Positions 51,801-63,324 of a stretch of 64,000 bases of DNA are shown here, one piece after another (position 1 is the first letter of the stretch; each line of letters opens with the position of its first letter). The stretch is from Paracentrotus lividus. Lineage: Eukaryota > Echinodermata > Echinoidea > Camarodonta > Echinidae. Where the stretch lies: assembly GCA_940671915.1 (NCBI GenBank), contig CALNVZ010003432.1, positions 7,343,826-7,407,825 on the forward strand. The letters run 5' to 3'. A model generated the notes under the pieces. It worked only from the letters and a program-made list of their open reading frames with translations, was not told where the DNA came from and did no database searches. A program made the translations under genes and the position numbers.

Positions 51801-54800
51801 TCATATCATTGTCTCTGAGTGAAGATTCTCTACCTAGAGCGTGGAAAGCCTTGGGCTCCTTTTGACCTCAATTTTAACCCCTTCACTAGCTTTCTTTTAT
51901 TGCCTCAAGAACAGTTTTCAAAGCTCTCTTTTATTATTTGAAACTTTAAACATGACATTCAGGGAGAAGATGATATGGCCCTTCCCCTCTTCCCTTTGGG
52001 AATACATTCTGACCCGTTTAACCCACAGGACCTTAATTTGGAAGCACATCTTTACGTGGCTATTCCAGCACCATCATACTCTAGATCCCAACTCGTGAGC
52101 TGTTTTTTCGTATTTAAGAATGATTCACATCGATGCGTATACTCTGTCACAGGAGGCGTGAATCCAGGGTTCCCGAGGCTGTGTGGGGCTGGAGGTCGAA
52201 GTTAGCGGAAACTGGAGTGCGCCAAAGTTTAGCCTGGATAATAAAAACGTAGGTTTCTTTAAAAAAAAAAATCCAACATAAGCATAATTCGTAGCAATTT
52301 AGGCGGGGTGGAAGCGCTGAAGATTTCTTTTTTTAACGGCCCACAAGTGCATTAAAAAAATCTTTAAAGATAGAAGAGAAGGGACGCACTTACCCAAATA
52401 TCTCAATCTTATGTCTTATGTTATTATTTACACGTTGAATGTTTTTAAACAACTAAATGTTAAAAGTCTAAATAAAAAAAATAAATAAATAAAAAAAAAA
52501 TCCAGTATGGAAAATTTCATCTTCAACAAGGGTTACATTTCTTGATGCCAACGACATGTAAAATTAAAAAAAAAATCACAAACCAAAGCGACCTTCATTG
52601 GAGATTACACTAGGAGAGATGTCTTTCTTACAGCGCAACTGACGACACCAAACTGGAGCCAGGCTAGAGCATTGACACAGTTTTTCCTGTTTGGTAGGTC
52701 ACCGAGTGAATATCCAGTTCGTATAGCACCAAGCTTGTCTACGGTTCTGTGTGCAGAGAAAATTACTACGGTATAATAATGATGATAACGGCAACGACGC
52801 ATAATGACGATGTTGACACGTTGATTATTCTATAAATCATCTATATTAGGGTATTCGTGGAAAGACCTTGGAGTGGTTTAGAAGTTATCTCCGGTAACAG
52901 GAAACATTTTGTGTTTTATCGCCAGCAAATCAATCGTACTTAAAAACGATACCAGAACTAACGGTTCTTTCTTTAGATTTAGCAAATAGGAAAATCTAGG
53001 CCATCGTATGCATACAAACTATCTCTAGTTTATCCCTAACGTCATGGTAACTCTCTCAATCCCTTTTGGAATATCTCATTATATTGCATAATTGTAATAT
53101 TAAGTAGAGGCAGGAAACCAGGTTTTGGGTGTCTATATAGAGTGCGATTTGTTTTTGGAAAAGTCATGTATCTGAATGTGTTATTTTGTAACATATCTCG
53201 AGGGATATACTGTTCTCTGTATCGGTAAAGAGAATTTCTCCTAAGAATATTTTGGGTAACTTGTGCCGCACTCTTATAATAAGTATTCCCCTATTTGAAT
53301 TATGGTTATACTAGCATGGGAAGATTGTGCCAATTTACAACCTGACAAAATTTTAAAGTTTTAAAAAGCGGGCAATTCTAATATTAATCATGTACTGGTC
53401 TATTCACATACAACGAGCTATTTTCCATGAACGCCATATTTTAAAGTTTAGTGATATAATCATCTTCTTAATCCTGCCACTTTTATTTATCAGTCGTCAA
53501 AAAAATATATGAACTGCCAGGTTTCCCTGGCCCATATATTTATACAATATACGTATGCTTGTTCCCGATTTCTCCGGTAAAGGGGTATATTTTAGGGGCT
53601 CAGGTAGGGGGAAAAATCCCGCGAAATCCTTAAATAGTGCGTCTTTTAGCATTTCCCCCAGACCTATTTTTTTATTAAGGGCAAGATTTTTTGTTGTTTT
53701 TGTTGTTTGTTTGTTTTGTTTTGTTTTTTTTTTTAACCGGCACATCCTGAAATAGGGTCCCGAATATGATCAAAAGGCCTTGAAATGGGGTAATTTTGCT
53801 GGCTACCTCTCCAAGGCTAGTAATAGTGGTAATTTTGACAAGGATTCCCTACCGATTAGGGTTTCTCTAAGAATCCGGAGCGGGCATACGCGTGTATTGT
53901 CATAATAATTTGATTTGGTTTGATTTGTATTGATGATCCCCTGAGGGGGGGGGGGGGGGGCAGGGGTCTCTGGATGGGGAAGATAACCCACCTTTGACGA
54001 GCCATGCTTTTAGATAATTTCATGTTAATTTCATATTAATTCTCAAATATTATTTGTCTCCATTTATTTGTTTTCTTATCACTTCAGGATATATGTATTT
54101 TATTATCAAATAATTACATATAATGCATTTATGTTATTATTGATAACATGTATTCATTTTCTTTTGTTATACATGTATTGACAGAGAAAAGAGTAGAAAA
54201 TTATTATTTTCGTTTTTTTTTTTTTATTATTATTATATTTATCATTATTATTTATTTATTTATATTATTTTTATTTATTATTATTATTATATTATTATTA
54301 TTTATTTATTTATACTTTATTTATTTATTTATTTATTATTTATTTATTTATTTATTTTTTTTTTATTTTTTTTTTTTTTGGGGGGGGGGGGGTGTTGTTG
54401 TTGTTGATATTATGAGGTGAGTGACTGGCCATCATATACATACCTTCCTCGTTCATTGGGTATAATGAAACCACACTCGATGAGGGAGTCCCAGATTCTC
54501 CGGCCACAAGAAAGCATCTAAGATGGTAAAAAAAACGAAAGAGAAAGTCATGAAAGGAACGGGACATAGAGTAAAAGCTTTCTTAATGTAAACGAGTGAA
54601 TTTACACTCGTTCAAGGAGTTAAACGATGACAACATGCTTTTGAGTGGAAACCACTCTGAGAGTAGTGGAAGTTGCAATTTGGATAACAAGTTTCTTCTC
54701 TTACCATGCTTACAGAGTTAACAATTCACTTACACACTCATTTCAGATTGAAATTTTACCACTCGAAAATGTGTTGTCCACCGTTTCACTCCCTTCACTC

Positions 54801-57800
54801 CATTTTCTACTCTTTCCACTCGTCTTACATTAATTTTTTAGACAGTGGTATCTCACTTGAAGAGACGTCCCCCCTCCCCCCCCCCCCCCCGACGGATCAG
54901 TCCTATAAAACTCGGAGACGTCACAGACTACAAAATATCTCTTAAATATGAACGTGTTCATATACATGGATTTTTACTCTAAATTCACTCTTTTCTGATA
55001 TTCATTCCTTCAAAAGAGTGAACATTTTAATTACAGGGGTAGTCTCACACCTGTCTTATGGAAAGTGTTAACATCAAAATGAGAGTTTCAAATATTTAGG
55101 GAGACATATATTATGCATAATTAATTGAATAGTATAATTAAGAAGAAAAATGCTTATCTATTTCTGATAACTATAGTAGTCCTACCATGAGCTGTAGTTA
55201 TGTAATTACAACCAAAATGAAAATCTACTACATGTAACACAATATAAAGTTACGAAATCATTTATGGCTCTAACCTCTGCAGTGTGATGGTTGCTATTCA
55301 TACTTGATGGTGGTATCTCACTTGCTATGAGACGGATTAGAGACTAGTTTGGGACGGGTTTGGACGATTTTAAAATGGGTTTGATACCAGTCGCGGATAA
55401 GTCTTGAAGACGTCTCCTAAGTCCCGCGACGTCTCATGAGATTCCACGACGTCTCATGAATCACGGAGACGTCTTAAAGACGTCTCTGAGACGTCTCTGA
55501 GACGTCTCTGCGACAGAAAAAAATTATCGTAGAACGTCTCCAGTATTCGAGTCGCGGAGATGTCTCCGCGAAGTGAGATACCATTATGAGTTTGCTGCAG
55601 GTGTATGACTCGAATAGCACTGCACAAACAATTATCTCAGCTTAAAAAGTTCATATCTCACTTGCATGAAAGGGGTTTTAGGCCCGGCGGGGGGGGGGGC
55701 GCTCACTCAACAAAAAAAGTGCTACCCATGAGCGTGTCCCGCACCCTGAAAATGGACCCTAAACGTCTCATTGCATGAAGTCAAATTTGCACCCCTTTTC
55801 GACGTCAGACTGAAAATGGACCCTAAACGTCTCATTGCATGAAGTCAATTTGCACCCCTTTTCGACTTCAGACTGGAAAAACATACCCTAAATGGCGTAA
55901 ACCCGTAAAATTTTGACCCCAAAACAGCAATTTCCGCTGAAAACACCCCTATTTTTAAGAAAATGGCGATTGAAATTAAAAAACACCCCTATTTTAAGGA
56001 AAGCGTCGACGCCGCCGAAGAGCTGAAAACAGACCCTTTTCGACGCTTTTGGGGACACGCATTGAGTAGCACATTATGTGTGTGAGTGACCCCCCCCCCC
56101 GGGTTTTAGACTAGTCGCGGAGACATCTCTGAGACGTTTCGGAGTCTCGGAGATGTCTCAACATTCTATGGCCTCAACGTGAATGTCAAAATGATGCTGT
56201 AATTTTGTATTGTTTTGTTTTAATTTTGTTGTCGGTGATGACGTGAGCGAATTTACCTGAATAAACTATCGGGTTAACGCCACGAACATGCAAAGAAAAA
56301 GGAATTACAAGTCAGCGCATAAAAATTTACCAATCTCCAGCTGAACTATTGCGATATTGCCGCATCAGTGTATTTCAACCAGGAAGTATTGTCTATAGTG
56401 TTCAGCCCTTCGATATGAACCATTAAAATATTGTGTCAGGTGCCAATTATTTGGGGGGGGGAGCCTATAATATTTTGAAATTGTGATAAGACTGTTGTTG
56501 ATCACAATGAAGTTGTAAGTTCATGCCTGGGAGACAAAGAGGGCGATGCCCCCCTCCCCCGATTTAGGAGGTGGGGACATCATATCAAAATTCCCCCTCC
56601 ATGTTTTGACGGGCGCGGGCAGGACCATCTACAACCCAAAATTGAGGGAAAGTGCCTACAAAATTTTGGCTTTGCCCCCCCCCTTAAATAAAGAAGGGTG
56701 AAACCACCAAAAAAAAATAAATGATGGGCTACTGACCCGAGTGACCGACTTAGGCCTCCTACCCCATGGCTGTTTATGTAAAAAAAAATAATGACCTTTT
56801 GGATCAGAAGCTTGAAAAATTCAAGTCTACCACCCCCCCCCCCCCGGAAATATTTATATTCATTTTCAAAACTGGTTTAATACGAAAATTCTATTCTTAT
56901 GAAATATGCAAAGAAATACATGACAGACCAAAACATCTTAATCGGGTCATGATTGTCTTGGGTTCCAAGAATCTCTACATGCCTTCTTCGCCAAACCCCC
57001 TCCTTCACAATGATGCGGATACGTACCCTTCCCCGCGTATTGACTTTTAAAAAAAAAGAAATCGATTAGTCAATATAATTTGAGTTAGGGAAATTCCCGT
57101 TCCAGGCAGAGCCAGCCAAACAAACTGAAAGGCATTCATTTTTTGATTGATTGCAAGTCATTATATTTTAGGCTATAATGACCTGTAACACAAAGACTTA
57201 CGATTGATAAAACCATACGATTGATTGATGGTATAGCCTCATCATGGACAGGGTCCTCCAAAGTTGATGCCTAACCCTAATCTTAATCATATCAAAATTC
57301 TAAGCCATGACTGTACCTGGTTTCAAATTAGGCTACTGAGAAAACATCAATCGTAACTTTTTATCAATCGTGAGTCTTTGTGTTACAGGGCACATATTTG
57401 GTTTGTTCGTGAATGAGTAATCTCCCGAAACGGAATAGAGGCGAAACGTCGGCTCGGAGAGTGGGTGATGGGTGTTATTTAATTTGATGTTTTAAAATTC
57501 AGAAGCGGTAGATTGCTTGTAGGATAAGGAGTTTGCCCCCTATACCTTTACAGTTGGAACATTTCACGCTTTATTTTATTTTGTTATATTTTTTAAAATC
57601 TTCATTCGCCTTTCATACCTCTTATTTTGTCATCACAACTCACCCCCCCCCTCCTTCAGTAATCTATTTAGCTACGCCACTGCCCATGAACATGATTAAA
57701 ATCGCATTATACATGTACGCTAAACCAAGGATGGTGCTTGCCATATAAAAATATCATAGTGGTTGTACTATGATTACCAGAATATTTGTCAAGTAATGTT

Positions 57801-60800
57801 GATTTTCAATTTAGGACCTTATAGAAATGCGACTGATATGATCGAGCGACCAATAATATTCGCGACTTTTATCAGATTCTTGGGAAATTAATCAAATTAT
57901 TCATCAATATTTATTTGAATGCCTTGAGGGTGTTATATAAATCAGATCCTGATCATTATTACAAAGACAAAATGGGAATATTAATGTATGAAACTTGAGG
58001 AGAAATGTATTATTACTTCGTTCTCATTTCTTTGAGCACAGTAATAGCATAATTGTGTTGTTTTTTGTTGTGTTTTTTTTTGTTGAAATCTACAGAGCAT
58101 TTTACAAAATTGACCTATAACCTACAGTCATAATTATAGATAAAGTTTTACTAATCTGTTATTTTTCAAGAGACAAAATAGGTTGCCATTATCATGCTAA
58201 AAATACAAATTAAATTAATTTGGATTGGGCTTATATGACTTGTGTATATATCCTGAATCACTTATATGGTGTGTTAGTTAAGTCATAATTCATATATTTT
58301 AAAAGGGTCTTATCCTTCAAGCTCTGCTTTTAGTCGGTCTCCTTCTTTTTCAATTTCATGTTGTTTTCTAATATTGTACAAATTGATTCACTCGCTTTAT
58401 GCAGCAAATATGTAAATTGCATTATCATTTGTAAATATGAAAAGGTTGAAAGAGAAATAAATGCATAAAGAACTGAAAAAGAATCTGAAATTAATGATTC
58501 GATCAAGGAGCAACAATACTTATACCGGGCTTTAGAATACGGTGCCATTATGTGCAATCTCGCCTTTGAGGGGATTAATTCCTGGTATTTCATGTCTGGC
58601 ATATTTTTATATGAATGAATAATGTCACTGAATATAAATATTTGGCTGCATTCAGCTCCTTTGTCATCATTGACGATCAAACACAATTGGACGGTTTGTT
58701 TGATAACATGGACAAGCACTGGTGATTCATCCTTCATAAAGACGACAGGGGGCACGTAAATTTTGTTTGTCTGTTATTTTTGTTTCCCACTGACATGCTC
58801 ACGCTGTAAGAAGTTTTAAAACAACTGAAAAAGATCTACAGTGACTTGTTTTTCTTAGTAGGCCCCCTATGTCAAAAGTAAAGTTTGAATCACTAGCATT
58901 ATTTGCATAGAAATAAACAACTGAACAACATCATAAAAATGAGTCAAAAAATGTAACAAGTTGATTTACATGAACCCCTGAAAAAAAATTAAGAAACAAG
59001 CGGGTACGATTAGATAAATTATTCACTGAAATGTAGAGGTAAAATAAATATACCGACATATCAAGTGCTTTTTAAAGAGGAAGGAAGAGGTGCCTACAGA
59101 TGGAAGAGGTTTCAAGGATTACAGTGACAGTGTTGCATTATAGAAACTCACAAGTTTTTGGTGTTTTTTTTTCTTCTTGTTCATGTGGGGCGGGTGGTGT
59201 GGCTATCTTATAGATACGCCATTTTGTGTTGCTTTAATGGTGCTTACCTGGGCAGTCCCATCATAATTGAAGCCGATGATTCGAAGAGTATTATCATTTC
59301 TCAGCGTAGACCGTCCCGGCTATGTTGTGTGATGATAGGTCAGACAAGGTACCCACAAGCTTTCCGTTGTAATCAGCTCCATTGCATGTTAATAGTCCTG
59401 GATTGAGAGAAAGATGTTTAGATCATTGACTTAAGCATTGCATATTCCTGGTTTAATTGTAATTATTGTAGGCCTACATAATGCAACAATTTAAACGCAT
59501 TTAACAACAAAAACCACAAACAAAACGAAATTACGTTTCAATTACGATCCGATTACGATTCGATTGCGATTCAATTACAATTAAACAAATATATGTTGCC
59601 CCCCAAAAAAAGAAAAAAGGGGCGAAAACAAAAACAGCTCTAACATTATTGATAGAATTAACAGTGATTAACTCACATTATGTTTCAAGATGCAAACAAC
59701 ATTATTCTTGACTTCTTTGCTTAAAAACTAGTAAATGAGTGTATACAGTGGCGGATCCAGGATTTCAAGATAGAGGGGGGGGGCGCCGCCGAAATTTTCT
59801 GATTTTAACATGCAAAGCCATTGTCATTGAATTTGAAACCACTCATTGAGTGGTTTTAAAATTATGGGTGGGGGCGCGTCCCATGCGCCCTGCCTGGATC
59901 CGCCACTTAGAATACCACGAATATGATCTTAAATAATTATGATAAAAGTATATAAGACCCAGAGTGATGATCACTATACGAGGTTCACATCCGTGCCCGC
60001 ACACTAATGTCTTTCGACAAAACATTCATGTATTTTATACCGCACTCGACCCAGGCATGTAAATGGTTATCAGACGAATCTATGTCTGTTACCAGGCTTA
60101 AATCCGTAGATATGATAGCCAGCAGTAGTATTTTGGGTGATTGTATCATTATCAATGTAAACATAAATGTTACATTTTTGTGCACCTATATTCTCGTCTT
60201 AGCGTTTTAAGGAAACTAATTTAGGGAATTAATCATGATAATAATGTTGACCGTACAATCATTAGTAAACATATATCAATATTTAAAAAAAAACCGGTAA
60301 AAATGTCAGTGGAAATACACATTACAATATACATTTAACTTGACCTCAGAAATAGGGGCTGTGTGTCAAGTTCTACATTAAATCGATCACGTCGGAAATT
60401 ACTTTCAATTTCTTCGGTTTCTTGGCCATTTTCGAAAGTGGTATTGCTTGTTATTGTGAATTGTCAAATGAAAACGAAACAGAAAATAATTTACAATCTT
60501 CCATATGCCTATATGTTCCCGTCATTTGAAGCGACTCACAATGCCACACTGGCCTCAACTGTACTTAGCTAAATGTGTTTCGCTAATTAAAATACGTTGT
60601 AGGCCTATTAAATTCATATTGTTTTGTTTCTATATTTTTTTTTTTTTTTTTTTTTTTTGAGTGCAGTGGGGGGGCTTCGTTCGAAAGACGTATTTGCTGT
60701 ATATTCTATTAAAAAAAATCAGTTCGTAAGTATAGGATTGGGCCAGCCAAGCGAAATTTAAAAAAATATATATACACATTACATTCGACTATAATCGAAA

Positions 60801-62915
60801 TAATTGATAGATAGAGAGTTCCAGTCAGGACTAGAATATAACAGACGACTTGAATATAAAAGATAGCCTTTTCATCTTGTCAATTTAATTTCTTTGTCAA
60901 TACATTCAAGTCATCCATGGTAAGGCCTATCAGCGTATCCAATCGAAGAAAACCACAAATATTGTGTTTTGATTTTTTTTTTTTAAATATGTAAAAAAAA
61001 AATATAGTAAAAATCCAACTGCCATATGATTATCAATAATATCAGCACGGATACATACATGAAGCCTTATCTAGTTTTCTACAATGTAACCATGCATCAA
61101 TTATCACTATTCTGGAAATATTCTGTAGAATTGCAGGTGGTTTAATTCCATTTGAGCACTCAATAGGAAAATTGTTTGACTGTTTGTTGTGTATTAATCT
61201 ACTAAATATATGGTATTGCTATTAAACCAATATTTCTTTGTATTTCTTAGTAAATTACGATATTCCGGTTTCCTGTATTTTATACCTTAACAGTATCCAA
61301 AATAAGATATTAAATGAATCATTTTTACATCCACTTAATATCTTTTCCATATTCATGACCTTGCAACTAAATTGTTTCAAGCGTAAAGCAATGATGATCA
61401 GTATCGTAACACATTAAAATATCAAGCCTTGACCAAACGGATCCGGGAGACCGGATCTCTAACGACAATGATCATAATTAAACTTCAAATTCGAGTGATT
61501 AATGTTGGAGGTTAATTGATAGCATACCACACTTGTCATCAATTGCAAAAAACGTTTATTTTCAATTCAAATCTTTATAATGATTCATATTGAACTGTGG
61601 ATTCGTTTTGTGAGCAGCACATAAAAAGACTAAATATTTCGTATTTCAATGATTTATGTTATTTGATAAATGGTATAGTGGACTTCGAATTTTGCTGTTG
61701 ACAATATACTGTATTATAAAGAAAATGCATCTATACACAGATGGCATCGAAAAGAACTATGCCTTCAAAACAATAGTTCCCTGAAAATCAATATTTAACA
61801 CAGTAATCAAAATTGTGGAAGAAATGTTGACCTGGCTAAAGTTCGCATAAAGTTAGAGACAGGAAAAATGCCAATTCATCCCTCGACGCAGTGCTACTGT
61901 ACATGTACTTGATAATGATATGGGCTTTTATCCAATATATTACGATGGCCGTGCTTTGTGCGATAAAACATAATTCAAGCTATTCAAGGATAAGTTCATT
62001 ATAGTTGCTATAGCAACTACAACGGTGCCCGGTACTGGATGGCGGTAGATGCAAATCACAAATTACAGAAAAGGGCTATAATCAATAATGAATAATTGCC
62101 CTGCAAAACTATCTATACAAATACATGATAATGAGACTATAATAATAACATCAGCTGACGCATTTCCTTTAGTTATCATGGTTATGCGATTAACCTCGTA
62201 TGTGTGTATGCATATAGAGAATACTCTCGTGGTATAACAAAATATAGTTACTACCTACGAAACGTTAGTATTGAGGTGATTATGATTTACATATTAACAT
62301 TTACACAATTAGCTTGATACCTTATATGTGCAAACTAACACAACGTTTTAAAAAAAAATCATTTTACATATACAAGCCTGCGCCCACGTAGTAACAATAG
62401 GTTTTTTTATTACTATTACTTTTGTCTTCTCGTTTTATTGGACAGAAAATGAAAATGAAAGAAAGGGTTGTAGGCCTATAATGATAAAAAAAGCCCAAAT
62501 CTGTGTCACAGAAAAAATAGTCTCCGGCCCCCATCGTGTCAAATCCAATATTGGTATATCCAACATCATATATAAATATACCGATTTTATTTCATTATGT
62601 ATAAGCATTTTTTTTTTTTTTTTTAAAGAAAGAGAGATAAACACAGATTTAAAAAAAAGATAGAGTTGTGCGTGTTTATATTCGCACGTTCATCGTAGCG
62701 CGTCAAAATATGTATTGTTTAATATTTGATGTCAAAATGAGAATCGAAGTGGCGAAGAAAGTGAATGTATAATCTTGGATGATAATCATTCATCCACTCT
62801 ACAATGCAAACATATAATAATATTTATAGCATTGATTAATCGAAAAGGGCACGATATACTTACCATTATAGAAGACTGTCAGTAGGAGAAGCAGATGCGC
62901 TATTGTAAGATCCAT
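25123..62915 (-). CDS. Skeletor-like protein: signal peptide, DM13-DM13-DOMON, C-terminal Skeletor domain
   Basis: Coding exons (minus strand): 62915-62864, 59397-59248, 36272-36197, 34520-34412, 34024-33853, 32941-32863, 32078-31898, 31319-31083, 30932-30782, 30242-30129, 27835-27650, 26779-26586, 26244-26217, 25725-25559 and 25236-25123. They sum to 2010 bases (669 residues) and all phases join. Residues 1-17 are a signal peptide. DM13-1 spans about 24-135 (WLSVWCRQF) and DM13-2 about 142-255 (YFWVGTGGTP, LWCIAFNQDFGHV). The DOMON domain spans about 278-440 (WMVDGTDIIIRL, GVSGSATGTKMIDGDVVV). The Skeletor-type C-terminus (453-650) includes GWGIAWFINGNLIPE and YHPFYITDD, and ends in CYTHRFLGWKIHVTD plus a hydrophobic tail (GPI or membrane anchor). 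Drosophila Skeletor is a spindle-matrix and nuclear protein, but DM13/DOMON proteins are suggested redox or haem-binding, often extracellular; the leader favours secretion. Exon 2 needs two one-base corrections. Confidence 0.88.
27230..27649 (-). repeat. Tandem array of exon 11 ends with tRNA-like spacers (about 150-bp unit)
   Basis: Downstream of exon 11, the last part of that exon with its donor recurs at about 27348-27405 and 27509-27560 (on the plus strand 'cttaccagtgatggc(c/t)tcatatcc'). Each unit also holds a tRNA-like piece: 'gaattgaactcatgatc', 'cttgaaccgatgac' and 'atcgaatccctgacc' followed by 'ttttcat...ttacc-ctc'. Both partial exons have lost the reading frame. The array is also present at 45060-45500 in the second copy. 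Confidence 0.75.
28020..28345. repeat. Dispersed-repeat-like segment with hairpin
   Basis: 'acgagctttcggccaatatg' and 'ccttcatcagg' resemble the conserved end text of a widespread animal retroelement repeat. At 28289-28342 'acccgtctaaaaaa' and 'tttttttagacgggt' form an inverted pair next to an (AT)n tract (about 28350-28378). Family not identified. Confidence 0.4.
28520..29815. mobile_element. Possible decayed Tc1/mariner-like element
   Basis: The right end (about 29786-29815) reads 'ggggtatgaacaattttgcg' then 'gacaactgta'. Near 28525-28556 there is a diverged inverse of this ('ttcataattattcataccc'). The spacing of about 1.3 kb suits Tc1/mariner, but no transposase motif can be read. The ends match only loosely. 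Confidence 0.35.
29265..29312. repeat. (CAAA)n-type simple repeat
   Basis: A-rich tract with repeated 'aaac' units. Confidence 0.8.
30271..30322. repeat. (AAT)n microsatellite
   Basis: About 17 AAT/TAA triplets, just upstream of Skeletor exon 10 on the minus strand. Confidence 0.9.
35935..36150. repeat. T-rich (TTA/TTTA)n tract ending in poly-G and (GTT)n
   Basis: A long run of TTA and TTTA units, then a G-run (about 36126-36146) and GTT repeats. On the minus strand this is a C-run and an A-rich tract 5' of exon 4. Low-complexity open frames here are not genes. The second copy is at about 54210-54405. Confidence 0.9.
36338..36597. mobile_element. Fold-back MITE, about 260 bp
   Basis: The left arm ('ttaatgtaaacgagtg', 'aaacgatggacaacatgc', 'ttttgagtgg') returns inverted on the right ('ccactcgaaaa', 'tgtgttgtccacgttt', 'cactcgtcttacattaa'). 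Arms are about 80 bases and imperfect. It is repeated at about 54580-54840 in the second copy. Confidence 0.75.
37059..37333. mobile_element. MITE, TGGTATCTCACTT ends, GAGACGTCTC-rich interior
   Basis: Ends are TGGTATCTCACTT (37059) and its exact inverse AAGTGAGATACCA (37321-37333). The interior is packed with 'gagacgtctctgagacg'-type short palindromes. A related end lies at 36602 ('tggtatctcacttgaagag'), and related interior text at 37851-37910. Confidence 0.85.
37433..37842. mobile_element. MITE, CCCGGGGGGGG-ended, 410 bp, nested
   Basis: The left end reads CCGGGGGGGGGTGTCACTCA. The right end, reversed, is CCCGGGGGGGGGTCACTCA. The 8-bp repeat TTTTAGAC flanks both sides (37425-37432 and 37843-37850). 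It splits a GAGACG-type repeat that continues at 37851, so it is the younger insertion. Inside, a unit of about 60-70 bases ('ggaccctaaacgtctcattg' and following) is tandemly repeated. Confidence 0.85.
39021..39509. mobile_element. 489-bp long-TIR MITE with TTA/TTAA target duplication
   Basis: The ends read AGGGGAAGTCACCCTGGAAT and, inverted, AGGGGAAGTTCACCCTGGAA. Similarity continues for about 150 bases per arm, including 'gagaaaatcgacc' and 'tgtgacgtcac'. Flanks are TTA (or TTAA) on each side. The second copy holds the empty site 'aatcttaatcat' at 57279-57290, proving a clean insertion. A TTAA target fits the piggyBac or Kolobok groups; no transposase is present. Confidence 0.9.
39547..39571. 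other. Assembly gap of exactly 25 N
   Basis: The run has 4+10+10+1 = 25 N. A fixed short N-run between two overlapping sequences is typical of a gap of unknown or negative size placed by gap-filling software. Confidence 0.99.
39572..57285. repeat. Second, indel-rich copy of the 17-kb segment (probable false duplication)
   Basis: Matches 22022-39020 end to end and in order, with 17,714 bases against 16,999. Comparing anchors, the part left of 52769 is 678 bases longer than its partner (12,519 bases). From 52769 to 57285 the excess is only about 37 bases. Differences are mostly one-base insertions and deletions scattered through exons, introns and repeats alike. This resembles single-pass long-read error more than evolution. 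Confidence 0.9.
42781..54516 (-). pseudogene. Frame-broken second set of Skeletor-like exons 3-15
   Basis: Counterparts lie at about 54516-54444 (exon 3), 52747-52632, 52234-52055, 51103-51023, 50205-49997, 49392-49145 (DOMON), 48987-48820, 48256-48134, 45697-45500, 44591-44392, 44038-44003, 43473-43292 and 42902-42781 (exon 15 with stop). Nearly all contain one-base indels that change frame, while fragments such as GRKIHVTDS and VEMGPIQGEKGYEA stay recognisable. No exon 1 or 2 accompanies this set. The most likely reading is an unpolished allelic duplicate; a real, recently dead tandem copy is the alternative. Confidence 0.8.
57170..57395. mobile_element. Fold-back element, CCTGTAACACAAAGACT ends
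   Basis: 'cctgtaacacaaagactta' with 'cgattgataaa' at about 57181 returns inverted at about 57355-57390 ('tttatcaatcgtgagtc', 'tttgtgttacagg'). Inverted arms of about 45 bases flank about 130 bases. The left half is also at 38920-38970, where the element is cut by the assembly gap. Confidence 0.75.
58330..58755 (-). CDS. Unrecognised 141-codon open frame
   Basis: A 426-base frame in AT-rich DNA in intron 2 of the Skeletor-like gene, starting MPPVVFMKDESPVLVHV and ending KLKKKETD. I recognise no domain, signal peptide or repeat. It is the longest non-repeat frame in the intron but may be chance or a transposon fragment. Confidence 0.2.
   Translation of the reverse strand: MPPVVFMKDESPVLVHVIKQTVQLCLIVNDDKGAECSQIFIFSDIIHSYKNMPDMKYQELIPSKARLHIMAPYSKARYKYCCSLIESLISDSFSVLYAFISLSTFSYLQMIMQFTYLLHKASESICTILENNMKLKKKETD
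59248..59397 (-). CDS. Skeletor-like exon 2 with two one-base homopolymer errors
   Basis: The exon encodes the first half of DM13-1 (LLTCNGADYNGKLVGTLSD, then NTLRIIGFNYDGT). The literal frame hits a stop just after GTVYAE. An extra A in an AAA run near 59300 and a missing G near 59251 explain this: correcting both restores the family text and the phase expected by exon 3. The net change is zero. Two homopolymer indels in one conserved exon look like sequencing error rather than gene decay. Confidence 0.75.
59747..59908. mobile_element. MITE, AGTGGCGGATCCAGG ends
   Basis: The left end 'agtggcggatccagg' has its exact inverse 'cctggatccgccact' at the right end. A G-run and 'gcgccgccgaaattttctg' follow the left end. 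This family is common in animal genomes. It lies in Skeletor intron 1. Confidence 0.85.
59910..62860. other. Skeletor intron 1: AT-rich, no gene seen
   Basis: Contains poly-T tracts (about 60632-60658, 62610-62624) and A-runs. Open frames of 60-70 codons here have no recognisable content. Confidence 0.5.
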
Positions 62916-62996
62916 GATGATGTCTTCATGAAGGCTCTGTTCATTCGAATAAGATCAGCTGTTCGAATTATATATCTGCACATGTACTGACTGAGT

Positions 62997-63002
62997 TTAT
63001 AT
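62997..63002 (-). promoter_or_regulatory. Candidate TATA box of the Skeletor-like gene
   Basis: The minus strand reads GATATAAACTC here, 82 bases before the ATG, which would place transcription start near 62967. Upstream ATGs at about 62939 and 62929 open a short overlapping frame that ends just after the true start. Position and sequence fit a TATA box, but this is not proven. Confidence 0.4.
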
Positions 63003-63324
63003 CCTGCTGCGCTATATATCACACCTACGTTCTTCCTGTATGAGAGTTTGTACAGCAAGAGTGAGTAACAATTTATATGACATACGTGCAGTGTTTACTT
63101 CAATGCACAACAACAAATATAGGAGTCTGGCTTAATCTGAATAATAGTCAGGATGAATGAATGGAAGTAAAAGCCCGCACGCTCTTCGTTTCTAACCTGA
63201 GCACTGAGCTGATGTCAATGACTCAATGTTCATCAAAAGTGGATTTTAGCATAGTTTTACATTGTTTATGAATCATCATGATCATTGGATGTTTATTTTT
63301 GTAAAATGCGATCTAAAATCATCA

